In this document: positions 45,801 through 56,567 of the stretch, one piece after another
Position numbering within the stretch: position 1 is the stretch's first letter
Layout of the letters: every line of letters begins with the position of its first letter
Assembly (NCBI GenBank): GCA_028641055.1
Contig: CM054058.1
Coordinates: 241,848,187 to 241,912,186 of the forward strand
DNA: 64,000 nucleotides
Source of the DNA: Alopecurus myosuroides
Taxonomy: Eukaryota > Streptophyta > Magnoliopsida > Poales > Poaceae
Direction of reading: 5' to 3'
The notes under the pieces: model-generated
Told to the model about the DNA's origin: nothing
What the model saw: only the letters and a program-made list of their open reading frames with translations
Databases searched by the model: none
Position numbers and translations under genes: made by a program

Positions 45801-47034
45801 TTTTCATCACCAGGACCGGGTTAGCCAACCAATCCGGGTGAAATACTTCCATGATAAAGCCGGCTGCCAGTAGCCGAGCGATTTCTTCGCCTATAGCTTT
45901 TCTTCTTTCCTCATTCATTTTCCTCAAACCTTGTTTCACGGGCCTAGACTTGGGATCCACATGCAAACTGTGCTCAGCCAATTCTGTAGGGATACCCGGC
46001 ATGTCGCTGGGGGTCCAGGCAAACACATCTGCATTCGAGCGAATGAACTCCACGAGCGCTCCCTCCTGCTCTTTTCCCAGGTTAGACCCTATGGTAAACT
46101 GCTTAGTGGAATCCCCTTCGACAAAATCTATCTTCTTGGTGTCTTGCGCTGCCTTGAATTTTGCTCTCTCATCCTCAGTATTCGGCTTTTTCAAGGCTGT
46201 TCTATCGTCCGGGTTTACTTGAGACCGGTAATATTCGAGCTCTTCCTTCCTGCATGCCTGCTCGGCCATAACTGAATCTCCTTCGTCGCACTCGGCCGCT
46301 ATATCCCGGTTCCCATATATAGTGATGGTCCGTTTAGGACCCGGGATCTTCAGCTGCAAATACACGTAGCATGGCCTAGCCAGGAATTGGGCATAAGCCG
46401 GCCTCCCCAACAGCGCATGGTAAGGACTGCGCAACTTGACTACCTCGAACGTGAGCCACTCCACTCGATAATTGTCCGTCGATTCTCCGAAAGCAACTTC
46501 CAAGGTGATCCTTCCCTCGGGGCTTGCCGAGTGACCCGGTACGATCCCGTGAAAGATTGTTGAACTTTTCTGCAGCTGGGACTCTTTGAGACTCATCCGT
46601 AAGAAGGTCTCCCAATAAAGGATGTTGATGCTACTTCCACCGTCCATCAGGACCTTCTTCAGCTCGTAACCATTAACCTGTGGAGCAACCACCAACGCCA
46701 AGACTCCTGGACGCTCCACTTTTTCCGGATGATCTCTTCTACTCCACGTTATCTCTTGTTCTGCCCATCTAAGATATCCCGGCGCGGCTGATGAAACCGA
46801 ACTTGCCGCTTGCTTTGATGCCTCTTTGTTCCTGCTAGAAGTTCCTGTAGTATGCACATGATATTGTCCCTTTAAGTTAGTTGTTCGTACCGTGTCGACG
46901 AAGATATTGATCCGGCCGATCTTCAATATAAATCCGGACTCGAGGTAATCCGATTCTGGCCCCCAGCCGAGATCGTCCGCCAACTTTTCTTCTTCGTGGT
47001 CGATGTAGGTTTCGCCAATGACAAGATCCTCCAT
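42841..47034 (-). CDS. pol: Tat2 protease, reverse transcriptase, two RNase H domains and integrase
   Basis: Uninterrupted frame of about 1397 residues from the ATG at 47034, which starts MEDLVIGETYIDHEEE. The frame stays open upstream into the LTR, so the start is a choice. After about 110 residues without a recognisable capsid domain comes PGYLRWAEQEITWSRRDHP and the protease motif VLMDGGSSINILY (about residue 128). Reverse transcriptase has YVDD at about 518-521. The second RNase H starts MHFDGSKQYEGSGAG (about 803). The integrase zinc domain (HEGDCGHHA...CDGCQ) precedes the catalytic motifs DMVGPF, ITDNGTN and GQVERAN. All catalytic residues look intact. The missing gag means particle protein must come from elsewhere. 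Confidence 0.92.
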   Translation of the reverse strand: MEDLVIGETYIDHEEEKLADDLGWGPESDYLESGFILKIGRINIFVDTVRTTNLKGQYHVHTTGTSSRNKEASKQAASSVSSAAPGYLRWAEQEITWSRRDHPEKVERPGVLALVVAPQVNGYELKKVLMDGGSSINILYWETFLRMSLKESQLQKSSTIFHGIVPGHSASPEGRITLEVAFGESTDNYRVEWLTFEVVKLRSPYHALLGRPAYAQFLARPCYVYLQLKIPGPKRTITIYGNRDIAAECDEGDSVMAEQACRKEELEYYRSQVNPDDRTALKKPNTEDERAKFKAAQDTKKIDFVEGDSTKQFTIGSNLGKEQEGALVEFIRSNADVFAWTPSDMPGIPTELAEHSLHVDPKSRPVKQGLRKMNEERRKAIGEEIARLLAAGFIMEVFHPDWLANPVLVMKKTNEWRMCIDFTSLNKHCPKDPFALPGIDQIIDAVAGSDLLCFLDAYSGYHQIKLKREDWEKTSFITPFGAFCYKTMTFGLKNAGATYQRCIQKCFEDQIGRNVHAYVDDVVIKTRKAETFIDDLKETFKNLRRYQMKLNPTKCVFGVPAGKLLGFIVSERGIEANPDKIKAIQSLKKPENLKHVQKLTGCVAALSRFISRLGEKAIPLYRLLRKSDKFVWDEEADEAFEALKKQLSEAPVLAAPGPKEPMLLYVAAGPRAVSAVVVVERKEDGKGYPVQRPVYYVSEVLSEAKQRYPHWQKLVFGVFMASRKLKPYFQEHPITVVSSIPMSDIIRNSDATGRIAKWAIEMGDYHINYEPRSAIKSQALVDFVNDWTHTGMVTTVPKSESWTMHFDGSKQYEGSGAGVVLTSPRGDKLSYVLQIHFDCSNNVAEYEALLHGLKVAKEMNIRRIRCFGDSDLVVQQVSGTWDRKDATMAAYRREVDRVAGCFSGYEVEHIDRRKNEAADALARLGSRREPVPPNVFLDELRRPSVKAESEEELANQDPDLEYVATVHAIPEWTEPYLAYLSRGELPEQEVLARQILRRAKGYSIINGELYKRSATGVFLRCVAPEEGRQILKEIHEGDCGHHASTRSLVAKAYRHGFFWLTALADAERLVARCDGCQRYARQTHVPAMELRTIPLTWPFAVWGMDMVGPFHMSPCKKTHLLVAIDKFTKWVEVMPVTNCEAATAVKFLKRIIYRFGYPHSVITDNGTNMSLGEMEKFCGNNGIRLDVASVAHPQANGQVERANQELLRGLKPRLRVPCVRAAGAWVEELPSVVWGINTTPNRSTQMTPFFMVYGAEAVLPSDIIHDSPRVSAYVEVENEKTRQDAVDMLEEQREQALERSAIYQQDLRRYHSRRVKTRVFQEGDLVLRLVQSNEGKHKLSPPWEGPFIVSRNLHNGSYYLIDAREESATVNDTAHTTSSMQERDRPWNVAQLRPYYT

Positions 47035-47077
47035 GCCCTTCCGAGCTTCTCCCGTGATGTAGACACCTTTGGACGCA

Positions 47078-47096
47078 GGCCCCACGGTGGGCGCCA
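47078..47096 (-). other. Tat2 primer-binding site
   Basis: Minus strand TGGCGCCCACCGTGGGGCC, two bases inside the 5' LTR. It has the same TGGCGCC start as Tat0. The tRNA is not assigned. Confidence 0.7.
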
Positions 47097-47098
47097 AC

Positions 47099-47576
47099 TG
47101 TCGTGGGATAATCACGGCAGATGTTACCAGGGGTAACTGATCTTGGGGCAAGTCGACACAGGCGTTCGGGAGAGGGTTTAGCTCAAAGGAAGACATGATG
47201 CAACTTGATATGACAGCCGGCAATCGAAGTCGCCGGATCTCTATTCTCGATACAATAACTCGATTAGGGTTTACACTGGATATTCGATACCACTCGATAC
47301 TGCTAAGGTTCTCAAATCTCTGCCTCAAACTATACCCGGGGGTCGGTTTTATATAACACCCGTACCCCCTAGCTTTTTCTACAAGGCACACCCGGGTCCT
47401 ACCCAGACACGGCGTGCTAACTCTAACTTTCCTTTACAGCATCCCTACTCCGGATCACTAGGCCCACGAACTTGGGCCTCCACAAACATCTTTATCATTA
47501 GTCAGATCCTGCACACCATCCTTTGGGCCGGGTTACTTCCCGGAGCCTGGCATACCGGGTTAGTATCCCCCCATCA
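47099..47576 (-). repeat. Tat2 5' LTR
   Basis: Differs from the 3' LTR at about two positions (ACACCC/ACACCT near 47360 and CCCTACTCC/CCCTAATCC near 47448). The minus-strand TATA-like TATATAAAA is at 47355-47347. Confidence 0.95.
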
Positions 47577-47581
47577 TGACC

Positions 47582-48680
47582 CTCCTCTTCGGATCCGACT
47601 GCAGACCGCAACCCGACTGACACACAGGCCAGATCAGGGGTCGAGAGGTGGGGCGTACAAAGGGCATTCGGGGGACATGGACAGAGCGAGCAGAGTCCTA
47701 ATCAAACGTGAACCAAAAACTAAAAAATGCAATCCAACCAAGCTGTGTATTTTATTTCACGGGCGCTAACCATCTACAGAAAGAGAACAAGAAAAGCGAG
47801 CCGGCCGCCTAAACTTTGGGGCTCGGACAGGCGAAGTCATCACGGCATCTAGGCGGCCGACAGCCACCCGGCCGCCCAAACTCGGAGGCTCGGACGGGCG
47901 AAGTCCTCGCGGCATCTAGGCGGCCAACAGCAAGCCGGTCGCCCAAACTCGGGGGCTCGAACAGGAGAAGTCCTCACGGCATCTAGGCGGCCAACGGCCA
48001 GCCGGCCGCCCAAACTCGGAGGCTCGAACAGGCGAACTCCTCGCGGCATCTAGGCGTCCAACGGCCAGCCGTCCGCCCAAACTCGGGGGCTCGAACGACA
48101 AAGTCCCCACCTCAAAATGGATCATACGCGAGCATCCGGCTATCCTAACCACAAGGGAGAAACAGCAGCCGGTCCCTCTGGAAACTAGGACCTGCCGGCT
48201 AACAAAAAGGCTCCTATGTGAGGAGCCGGCTACCCTAACCACGGGGGCAAAACGACGGTTGGTCCCTCTGGAAACAAGGACCTAACAGCTAAGAAAATGG
48301 CTCCTACGCGAGCAAACGGATACTCTAACCATGGGGGCAAAACGGCAGCCGATCCCTCTGGACACAAGGACCTAACAGCTAAAAAGAAAGGTCCCTCTGG
48401 AAATAAGTACCCAGACGGCTAAAAACACACACCCTTGTATGAGCTTCCCCTCGCCTGCTCTAGCAGCAGCCGACCCAAACCTCGAGTGCTACACCCGGTG
48501 GATAACATGTACCACCGGAGGAAAAGCATAAAATTAAGAAGACAAAAGTTAAACCCAGGAGAACATCATTCGAACTAAAAGGAGACGATGCTCCACGGGA
48601 CAAAGTATACGACACGGCAAGAGGTTTGATACATTAAACCACCCGGTATCCCGGGGGCAGCAAGTAGGAGCAGAAGTTTA
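47582..48680 (+). repeat. Tat3 3' region with two tandem arrays
   Basis: Five units of about 66 bp (starting near 47808, 47870, 47936, 48003, 48069) share CGCCCAAACTCGGGGGCTCG and CATCTAGGCGGCCAAC. A second array of about 90-bp units (48130-48420) shares GGTCCCTCTGGAAAC and CTAACCAC. No coding domain is seen. The ACTCGGGGGCT core matches the polypurine-like motif at about 36658 just after pol. Confidence 0.8.
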
Positions 48681-50520
48681 TACAGTTCCACCTGGCATCC
48701 CACGATCTTCAAGGGTCGGCTTCACGCGGAGGAGGAGCGGCAGTCCGCTTGGTGTCGGCAACCTCCTTGAAGTAGGTGAGCTGGGCATCGGTAAGCTTTT
48801 GTAGCTCATCACGGGGGCAATCCTCGCCGAAGATGGCCAAGTCGTCATCTTATTCCTCGTATTCCTCGTCGGCTGGCGGCCTGGACAGTCTGGCATGAAG
48901 ATGTCAAAGTCGATGAAATCCGCGATATGGCAGGCGGCATCCCGAAGCCCTGACTCCTCCTTGAGCGACTCGTAGGTGGTACCGGATGGCGGGACGGCGG
49001 TAAGATCTGCCAAGTCGACCTCTGGTTACCAGGAGCGAAGGAAACACAAGGTCCACTCCCCCCCACCGCGGCCGACTCCTGCAGCCGGGTGCCTCATCTG
49101 CACCCCACGGGAGGGCGGCCAACTTGTAGATACAGACGGGAACCTCTTCGCCTTTCTAGAGCTTCTCGAACAGCCCGACGGCCGCATCCACTAGCATCCT
49201 GGACTCCTCGCCAAAGGTTCGCACCATCCAAACGGTGCTGATCTTGAGTCCGGCCATGGTGGTGAGGGTCGCCTCCATGCCCGCGTCAGCAAGCTTCTGT
49301 TGCTTGGCCTGTGACGGCAGCAACGGATAGTACTCCGCACCGAGAAAATAAGTCTAAGTCCTTAGCCGGATGGAATAAAAAGAAAGCCAGGCGGGAGGAG
49401 AACAAGACTTACTCTGCAGCTCAACCCCTATCCTCGCCAGCTCCGCCCGGAGCTTCTCGGTGGTATGGGTGAACTCCTTAGCCTCCTCGACGTGCTTCTC
49501 CGCGTCGGCTTTGCCGGCCTTCTCTAGGGCTTCGAAGGACTTCTTCTGTGATCAGTTGACTGCATAAAAATCTTTATTGGCCGCCTCCAGCTCGGAGTTC
49601 ACCTTCGGCACTCGGTTCAACTCTTGCTGCTGCTGCTGGCTTATTTAGGCTAGCCGCCTTACCTCGGCTTCCAGCATGGCGACGGAAGAGGCCTCCTTCA
49701 GGCCACCCCCCAGATCCTAGATCTCCTCTGTGCCCCCAAGACCACCCATTAGAGTAAAGAAATGCACTAGACGAAGGAGGCAAACCAAGTGAGCAAACTT
49801 ACTTTGCGCGGTCTCTAGGGCCTCCCGCAGCCTCTTGATCTCCCTAGCGGTGGACTGGTCCTTGTACTGCACGCAAAGGCGAGAGAACGTCAAGAAAAAG
49901 CCAGGCGGAAAAAAGAAGAAGACGCAAATAACACGATCTCACCTCGACGAGCTCACCGAAGCACCCGATGTCCTTCAGGTGGGACTTCAGGTCCCTTTCC
50001 TAATCACGCGCGAAAGGGACCACCTCCACCGGCTGCCAAAATCATCCGGCCAAGGGAGCGCTCCGCCGCGCCTTGACCAAGGCGGCCAGGGAACCGGGTA
50101 CCACAAAAGACGTCATGGGCGACCCAGCCTGCCCGGGGACGCTCGGCCCTCTCGCCGCCTGGGGTGTAGGCGGCATGGACGGAAATGGCGGAGTGGCTAA
50201 GGACTCGGCCTGGACTTCCGCCTGGGGCTCCTTCGCTGCCTCCAATGCCACGTATGTGGCCTTCGGGTCGCCACCACCGGTCTCCTGTTGGACGCCCGCC
50301 TCCACGCCTGCCACCTCCTTGCCTGCCTCTGGCCGGTCGATGAGGTAGTCCTCCACGGTGAGGGGGGCTTCCCCCGTCACGCCACAGTCAACCACCACGC
50401 TGGGCACCGCCTCCACACCAACGCCGCATGCCACCTGGCCCGCCGCCTGGGCCAGCACAAACGCCTCCTCGAGGGACGACATCGGGAACATCTCCCCCAC
50501 GGCTCTGCCGCCTGTATCCT

Positions 50521-53500
50521 TGATACGTCATTATTTCTGATGTTCCATGTTGTTTTCATGCCTTATGCTACATGTTTTCCTTACACTTCATGTCATTTTT
50601 ATCGATTTCCCGGGACTAGCCTATTGACAAGATGCCACATAGCCAGTTCCCTATTTTCTTCTAGTTTTAGTTTCACAAAAGATGTTATGGAAATATTCTC
50701 GGAATTGGAAAATTCGAAGACCGGAAGTCTTAGAATTCCCGAAGGTTCCACGGAGTCCCGAAGAGGCCCGGAGGGGGGCCACGGGGGGGGGGCACACCAT
50801 AGGGCTGCACGCCCCCTGGCCGCACCTGGGGGTGGTGTGGGCCCCTCGGGCGTCCACTGCCATCGCCCTTTCACCTATTTATTCCCCCGATACGTGAACC
50901 CTAAAAATATACCACTTTATCCTCAGAAACACCCGAGGCCGCCGTCATCGTCAACCCGGGATCAGGAGGGTTATGGAGCTCTCCCCGGCACCCATGCCCG
51001 CCTCCGGAGTGATGCGTGAGTAGTTCATCCCTAGACTACGGGTCCATAGCAGTAGCTAGATGGTTGTACTCTCCACTTTATAACCCATGTTTAGATCTTG
51101 TGAGCTGCCTCACATGATCGAGATCATTTATTTGTAATGCTACATGTTGTGTTTGCTGGGATCCGATGATTATTGAATGTTGTGTCTTTTGATTATCAAT
51201 CTATCATGTTGTCTTCATGTGTATGTTATTTATGATCTTGCATGCTCTCCGTTGTTAGTAGATGCTCTGTCCAAGTAGATGCTAGTGACTCCAAGAGGGA
51301 GTATTTATGCTCGATAGCGGTTTCATGCCTCCTTTGCATATGTGATCGAGTGATAGAAACGTGACGGATGGAGGATGTGATGCTGCCATTAGGGAGAAAA
51401 CAACAATGTTTAGTTTGTTACACACTTTGCTTACTGCGATAATTTGTTGCTTGCAACTTAATACCCAACGTTTGTTCGGATGATATTTGAAGGGTGGATT
51501 ATTAGTCATAGATGCAGTTGGACGACGATCTATGTATTTTGTTGTAATGCCCGCATGAATCTCATAGTAATCTTTATGTCATGCATGTTTCTTTATTTGT
51601 CAATTGTCCAGATGTAATTTGTTCACCACGCATGTTAGTTATGTTTTATGGAGAGACACCTCTAGTGAACTGTGGACCCCGGTCTATTTTCTCATTCTAA
51701 TAATACACACACTGCTTCCACTGTTTTCACACTGCTACTGCTATTTTCATTTTTTTCCATACTGTTTTCCACACCATACATTTAACCTCTTTGTTATCAG
51801 CAAAACCGGTGAGATTGACAATCTCACTGCTTTGTTGGGGCAAAGTGAATTGTTTGTGTTGTGTAGGTTCCACGTTGTTGCTGAACCTGTAGTGCGCCCT
51901 GCCATCTTACCTGCTACTAGTTGATTCAACCTTGGTTTCTTTCTGAAGGAAACTTGCTACTGTGCTCTTCATACCTTCCTCTTGTGGTCTCCCAACGTAC
52001 ATGTGTTACACACGCATCAAGCTAATTTCTGGCGCCGTTACCAGGGAGGAAGTGAATTTCTGCAAGGGGAGTCTCTCATTTCCAATCATTTTTTACTTTG
52101 TTATTGTTTTGCTTGTTACTTGCTTTATCATGCTTGCTAGCAATGTTTGATGTCTTTGCAACTAGATCTTATTGACAAGGTGGGTTCATGGATGAACAAC
52201 AAAAATATTATAAGGAACACCGCTTGTCACAAAAAGGGATACACTTATGGGAGCAAATTAATAAATTGCATGACTATGCTAAAAACTTGTGCTCTACTTA
52301 TAATGTTACTTATTAATTTGATAAATCTTGTTGCTATAGGAGGTATAAACACCTCCCTTTTGAATATGAGTATAATGATAATGTTACCATATCTTCTTAT
52401 GTTAAGGGAATTATGACTTTTATGATGTAGAACAAATTGAAGAATTTATTTCTTGGAAGGGTGCATTCAAAATTGCCTATTTGCTTGAAAGTATTGATGA
52501 TGCACCTTATAAATATGAGATTTATGCTATACTTGAGTATTTCTTTGATAATTACAAGGATTGTAATTAGTACATACTTAAATATCGTAATAGATGTTCT
52601 CCCCCAAAGGAGGAGACTAATGCCTTGCAGGAACCTATGGAAGAAGAAATTGCTGAATCTGGAAGCTCATTGGATGAAAAAGAGGAGGAGAGTGATGATC
52701 AAGAGGAGGAAGAATGGAGTAGCTACCCATGTATACCTCCCAATGATAGTAAATCTTTAACTCATACCTTTTTTGTTACAATCCATCCTACTTCGATAAA
52801 TCTTAATATAATCCTCTATTTATTCCAACTATTGATATGCATGATAATGAGGAAGTTTGTTTAGAAAATTTATATGATAATGCTCTAGATGATGGTCCTA
52901 TCTTACTTGATTTTATAAATTATAATGTTACTGAAAGTAGGATTGCTATAATGTGTCCCATACCTTTTATGAAAGTAGGAAATATTCTCGGAATTGGAAA
53001 ATTCGAAGCTCGGAAGTCTTAGAATCCCCGGAGGTTCTACAGAGTCCCCAAAAGGCCCTGAGGGAGGCCACACCATAGGGTGGCGCGCCCCCTGGCCGCG
53101 GCTGGGGGTGGTGTGGGCCTCTCGGGCTTCCACCGCCATCTCCCTTTCGCCTATTTATTCCCCCCCAATACGTCAACCCTAAAAATATACACTTTTTCCC
53201 GAGAAATACCCGAGCCCGCCGTCATCGTCAACACGAGATCGGGAGGGTTCTGGAGCTCTCCCCGGCACCCTGCCGGGAGGGAAATTCATCACCGGAGGGG
53301 TCTACACCACCATGCCTGCCTCCGGAGTGATGTGTGAGCAGTTCATCCCTGGACTACGGGTCCATAACAGTAGCTAGATGGTTGTACTCTCCACTTTATG
53401 CCACATGTTTAGATTCGTGAGCTGCCTCACATGATCGAGATCATCTATTTGTAATGATACATGTTGTGTTTGCCGGGATCCGATGATTATTGAATGTTAT

Positions 53501-54372
53501 GTCTTTTGATTATCAATCTATCATGTTGTCTTCATGTGTATGTTATTTATGATCTTGCATGCTCTCTGTTATTATTAGATGCTCTGGCCTAGTAGATGCT
53601 AGTGACTCCAAGAGGGAGTATTTATGCTCGATAGTGGGTTCATGCCTCCTTTGCATCTGTGCTCGAGTGACAAAAACGTGACGGATGGAGGATGTGTTGT
53701 TTCCATTAGGGAGAAAACAACGATGTTTACTTCGTTTACATTACCCACTTTTCTTACTGCGAGAATTTGTTGCTTGCAACTTAATACCCAACGTTTGTTC
53801 GGATGATATTCGGAGGGTGGATTATTAGTCATAGATGCAGTTCGACAATGATCTATGTATTTTGTTGTAATTCCCGCATGACTATCATAGTAATGTTTAT
53901 GTCATGCATGTTTCTTTATCTGTCAATTGCCCAGCTATAATTTGTTCACCACGCATGTTAGTTATATTTTGTGGAGAGACACCTCTAGTGAACCGTGGAC
54001 CCCGGTCCATTTTCTCATTCTGATAATACGCACATTGCTTCCACTGTTTTCATACTGCTAATGCTATTTTCATATTGTTTTCATACTGTTTTTCACACCA
54101 TACATTTAACCTCTTTGTTATCAGCAAAACCGGTGAGATTGACAACCTCATTGCTTCGTTGGGGCAAAGTGAATTGTTTGTGTTGTGTAGGTTCCACGTT
54201 GTTGCTGAACCGGTAGTGCGCCCTGCCATCTCAGCTGCATCAACCTTCTAAAGTTACTCCTTTCTCCTACTGATCGATTCAACCTTGGTTTCTTTCTAAG
54301 GGAAACTTGCTATTGTGCTCTTCATACCTTCCTCTTGGGTTCTCCCAACGAACATGTGTTACACGCGCATCA
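50521..54372 (+). mobile_element. Internally deleted Athila-type element
   Basis: The left LTR 50521-52019 (TGATACGTCA...CGCATCA) is followed by a primer site at 52030-52047 (TGGCGCCGTTACCAGGGA, close to the tRNA-Asp complement). Then come about 930 bp of decayed gag-derived sequence (FISWKGAFKIAYLLESIDDA, ETNALQEPMEEE) and a right LTR 52978-54372 that lacks its first 180 or so bases. One deletion has removed everything from gag to the start of the right LTR. A perfect target duplication ATCCT (50516-50520, 54373-54377) shows it inserted as a whole. It splits exon 4 of the Tat3 antisense gene. Confidence 0.88.
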
Positions 54373-54994
54373 ATCCTCTCCAACGCGTACTTCCGACACC
54401 AAGGGTGGTGCCGGAGCTACAGACTTCGCTCACCCCAATGACTTGGGCGAGGTGCACCACAAAATCAAGAAACGAGTAAGGAAATGAACCCCCCAGCCAG
54501 GCGGTGACAACTAAGAAACACTTACCCTTCAACATAATGAGGCACTACCGGCCTCTTCTTCTTCTTCTTCCTCGACGACTCCGCGTCGAGGTCACCGGCC
54601 CCCTCCTTCGACTCTGAAGGCTGGGCTTGCTTGAGGGGCCGGGCCGATGTGGATCTTACGGATAATGGTTCGTCAGAGTCTACTATCACGATGACTTGGC
54701 GAGAGGAAGACGGTTCGCCCCGATCTTCGGGATTACCCGGATGGAGCGGCCCATCGCGAGATGCGCCGCCTACGTCACCCTCCTCCTCCGGATCCTACTC
54801 CTTCTCCTCGCCAGCCTGGTTGGTCCCCTGCTCCTGCGCCCGCCCTGTCGCCTCGGCGGCATCCGGGGCCTCATCCTCTGTCCCGCGACACAGAGGGTGG
54901 GGAAGGTCAGGCAAAAGTCAAGGCCATTTGGCCCATCCTCGAGGTCCTGCACCACGAACATCTGCGCGAATCCACAGCCGCCATGAGGCGTCGG

Positions 54995-56567
54995 TGATGG
55001 AGTGTAGACACACGCTCATTGGGAGACCCAAGCGCAAGGTGTGAAGAGTGCAGCCGCAAGTTTTCCCTCAGAAAAGAAACCAAGGTTGAATCGACCAGTA
55101 TGAGGAAGAAGCACTTCTGAAGGTTGATGCAGCTGAGATGGCAGGGCGCACTACCGGTTCAGCAGCAACGTGGAACCTACACAACACAATCAAATCACTT
55201 TGCCCCAACGAAGGAGTGAGGTTGTCAATCTCACCGGTTTTGCTGAACACAAAGATGTTAAACGTATGGTGTGGAAAACAGTAGGAATAGTATGAGAGCA
55301 GTATGAAAGCACTAGGTGTTTTATCAGTATGAGGAAAATGGACCGGGGTTCACAGTTCACTAGTGGTGTCTCTCTGTGAAAGATAAATAACATGTGTGGT
55401 AAACAAATTACCGATGGGCAATTGATAGAAATGAAGGATGCACCGTAGTGCATATGCAAGACACAAATATTACTATGTGATTCATGCGGGCATTACAAAA
55501 AAATACATAGACCGTCATCCAAATGCATCTATGACTAATAATCCACCCTCCGAATATCATCTGAACAAACGTTGGGTATTAAGTTGCAAGCAACAGATTA
55601 TCGCCGTAAGCAAAGTGTGTAATGTAAACAATGTAAACTAGGTAAACACCGTTGTTTTCTCCCTAATGGCAACAACACATCCTCCATCCTTCACGTTTCT
55701 GTCACTCGAGCACAGATGAAAATGAGGCATGAATCCACTATCGAGCATAAATACTCCCTCTTGGAGTTACTAGCATCTACTTGGCCAGAGCATCTACTAA
55801 TAACGAAGAGCATGCAAGATCATAAATAACATAAGCATGAAGATAACATGATAGATTGATAATCAGAAGACATAGCATTCAACATTCATCAGATCCCAGA
55901 AAACACAACATGTAGCATTACATAAAGATGATCTTGATCATGATAGGTAGCTCACAAGATCTAAACATGAGTTACAAAGTGGAGAGAACGACCATCTAGG
56001 TACTTCTATGGACCCGTAGTCCAGGGATGAACTACTCATGCATCACTTCAGAGGAGGGCATGGTGGTATAGACCCCTCCGGCAGGGTGCCGGGGAGAGCT
56101 CCAGAACCCTCCCGATCTCGGGATGACGGTGACGGCGGCCTCGGGTGTTTCTCGCGGAAAAGTGGGATCCTCCTAGGGTTTATGTCTCGGGGGGTTAAAT
56201 AGGCGAAAGGGTAGAGGCAGTGGAGGCCTGGGGGCCCCCACACCACCCCCTGACGCGGCCAAGGGGGGCGCCGCCCTATGGTGTGGCCCCCCTGAGGCCT
56301 CCCCTCCGGGTCTCTTTGGGACTCCGTGGAACCTTCGGGAATTCTAAGACTTCCGGGCTTTGAATTTTCCAATTCCGAGAATATTTCCAGAACAAATTTT
56401 CTGAAACTAAAAACAGCAGAAAACAGGGAACTGGCTCTGTGGCATCTTGTCAATAGGTTAGTCCGGAAAATCGATAAAAATAACATAAAGTGTATAGAAA
56501 ACATGTGGGAAACAATAAGAAACCAACATGGAACATCAGAAATTAAGGATACATTTATGATGTACCA
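54995..56567 (-). mobile_element. Solo Athila-type LTR (1573 bp)
   Basis: On the minus strand it starts TGGTACATCATAAATG at 56567 and ends ACACTCCATCA at 54995. The perfect target duplication GTCGG is at 54990-54994 and 56568-56572. There is no internal sequence, so the two LTRs recombined after insertion. It lies in intron 1 of the Tat3 antisense gene. Confidence 0.9.

Larger units (their letters stand above)
36960..47576 (-). mobile_element. Tat2: young Tat element with intact pol and intact antisense gene, lacking gag
   Basis: 478-bp LTRs at 36960-37437 and 47099-47576 differ at about two positions. They are flanked by perfect TGACC target duplications (36955-36959 and 47577-47581). On the minus strand the order is LTR, primer site, short leader, protease, reverse transcriptase, two RNase H domains, integrase, polypurine tract (CTGGGGACTAC, 37448-37438) and LTR. 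An opposite-strand spliced gene lies between pol and the 3' LTR. Using the common grass rate of 1.3e-8 per site per year, two differences correspond to very roughly 0.16 million years. Confidence 0.95.

Noticed and set aside
47034..47391. Start of the Tat2 polyprotein inside the 5' LTR
   Set aside because: The frame is open into the LTR, but the primer site at 47078-47096 would be translated. A start after it, at 47034, is more likely.
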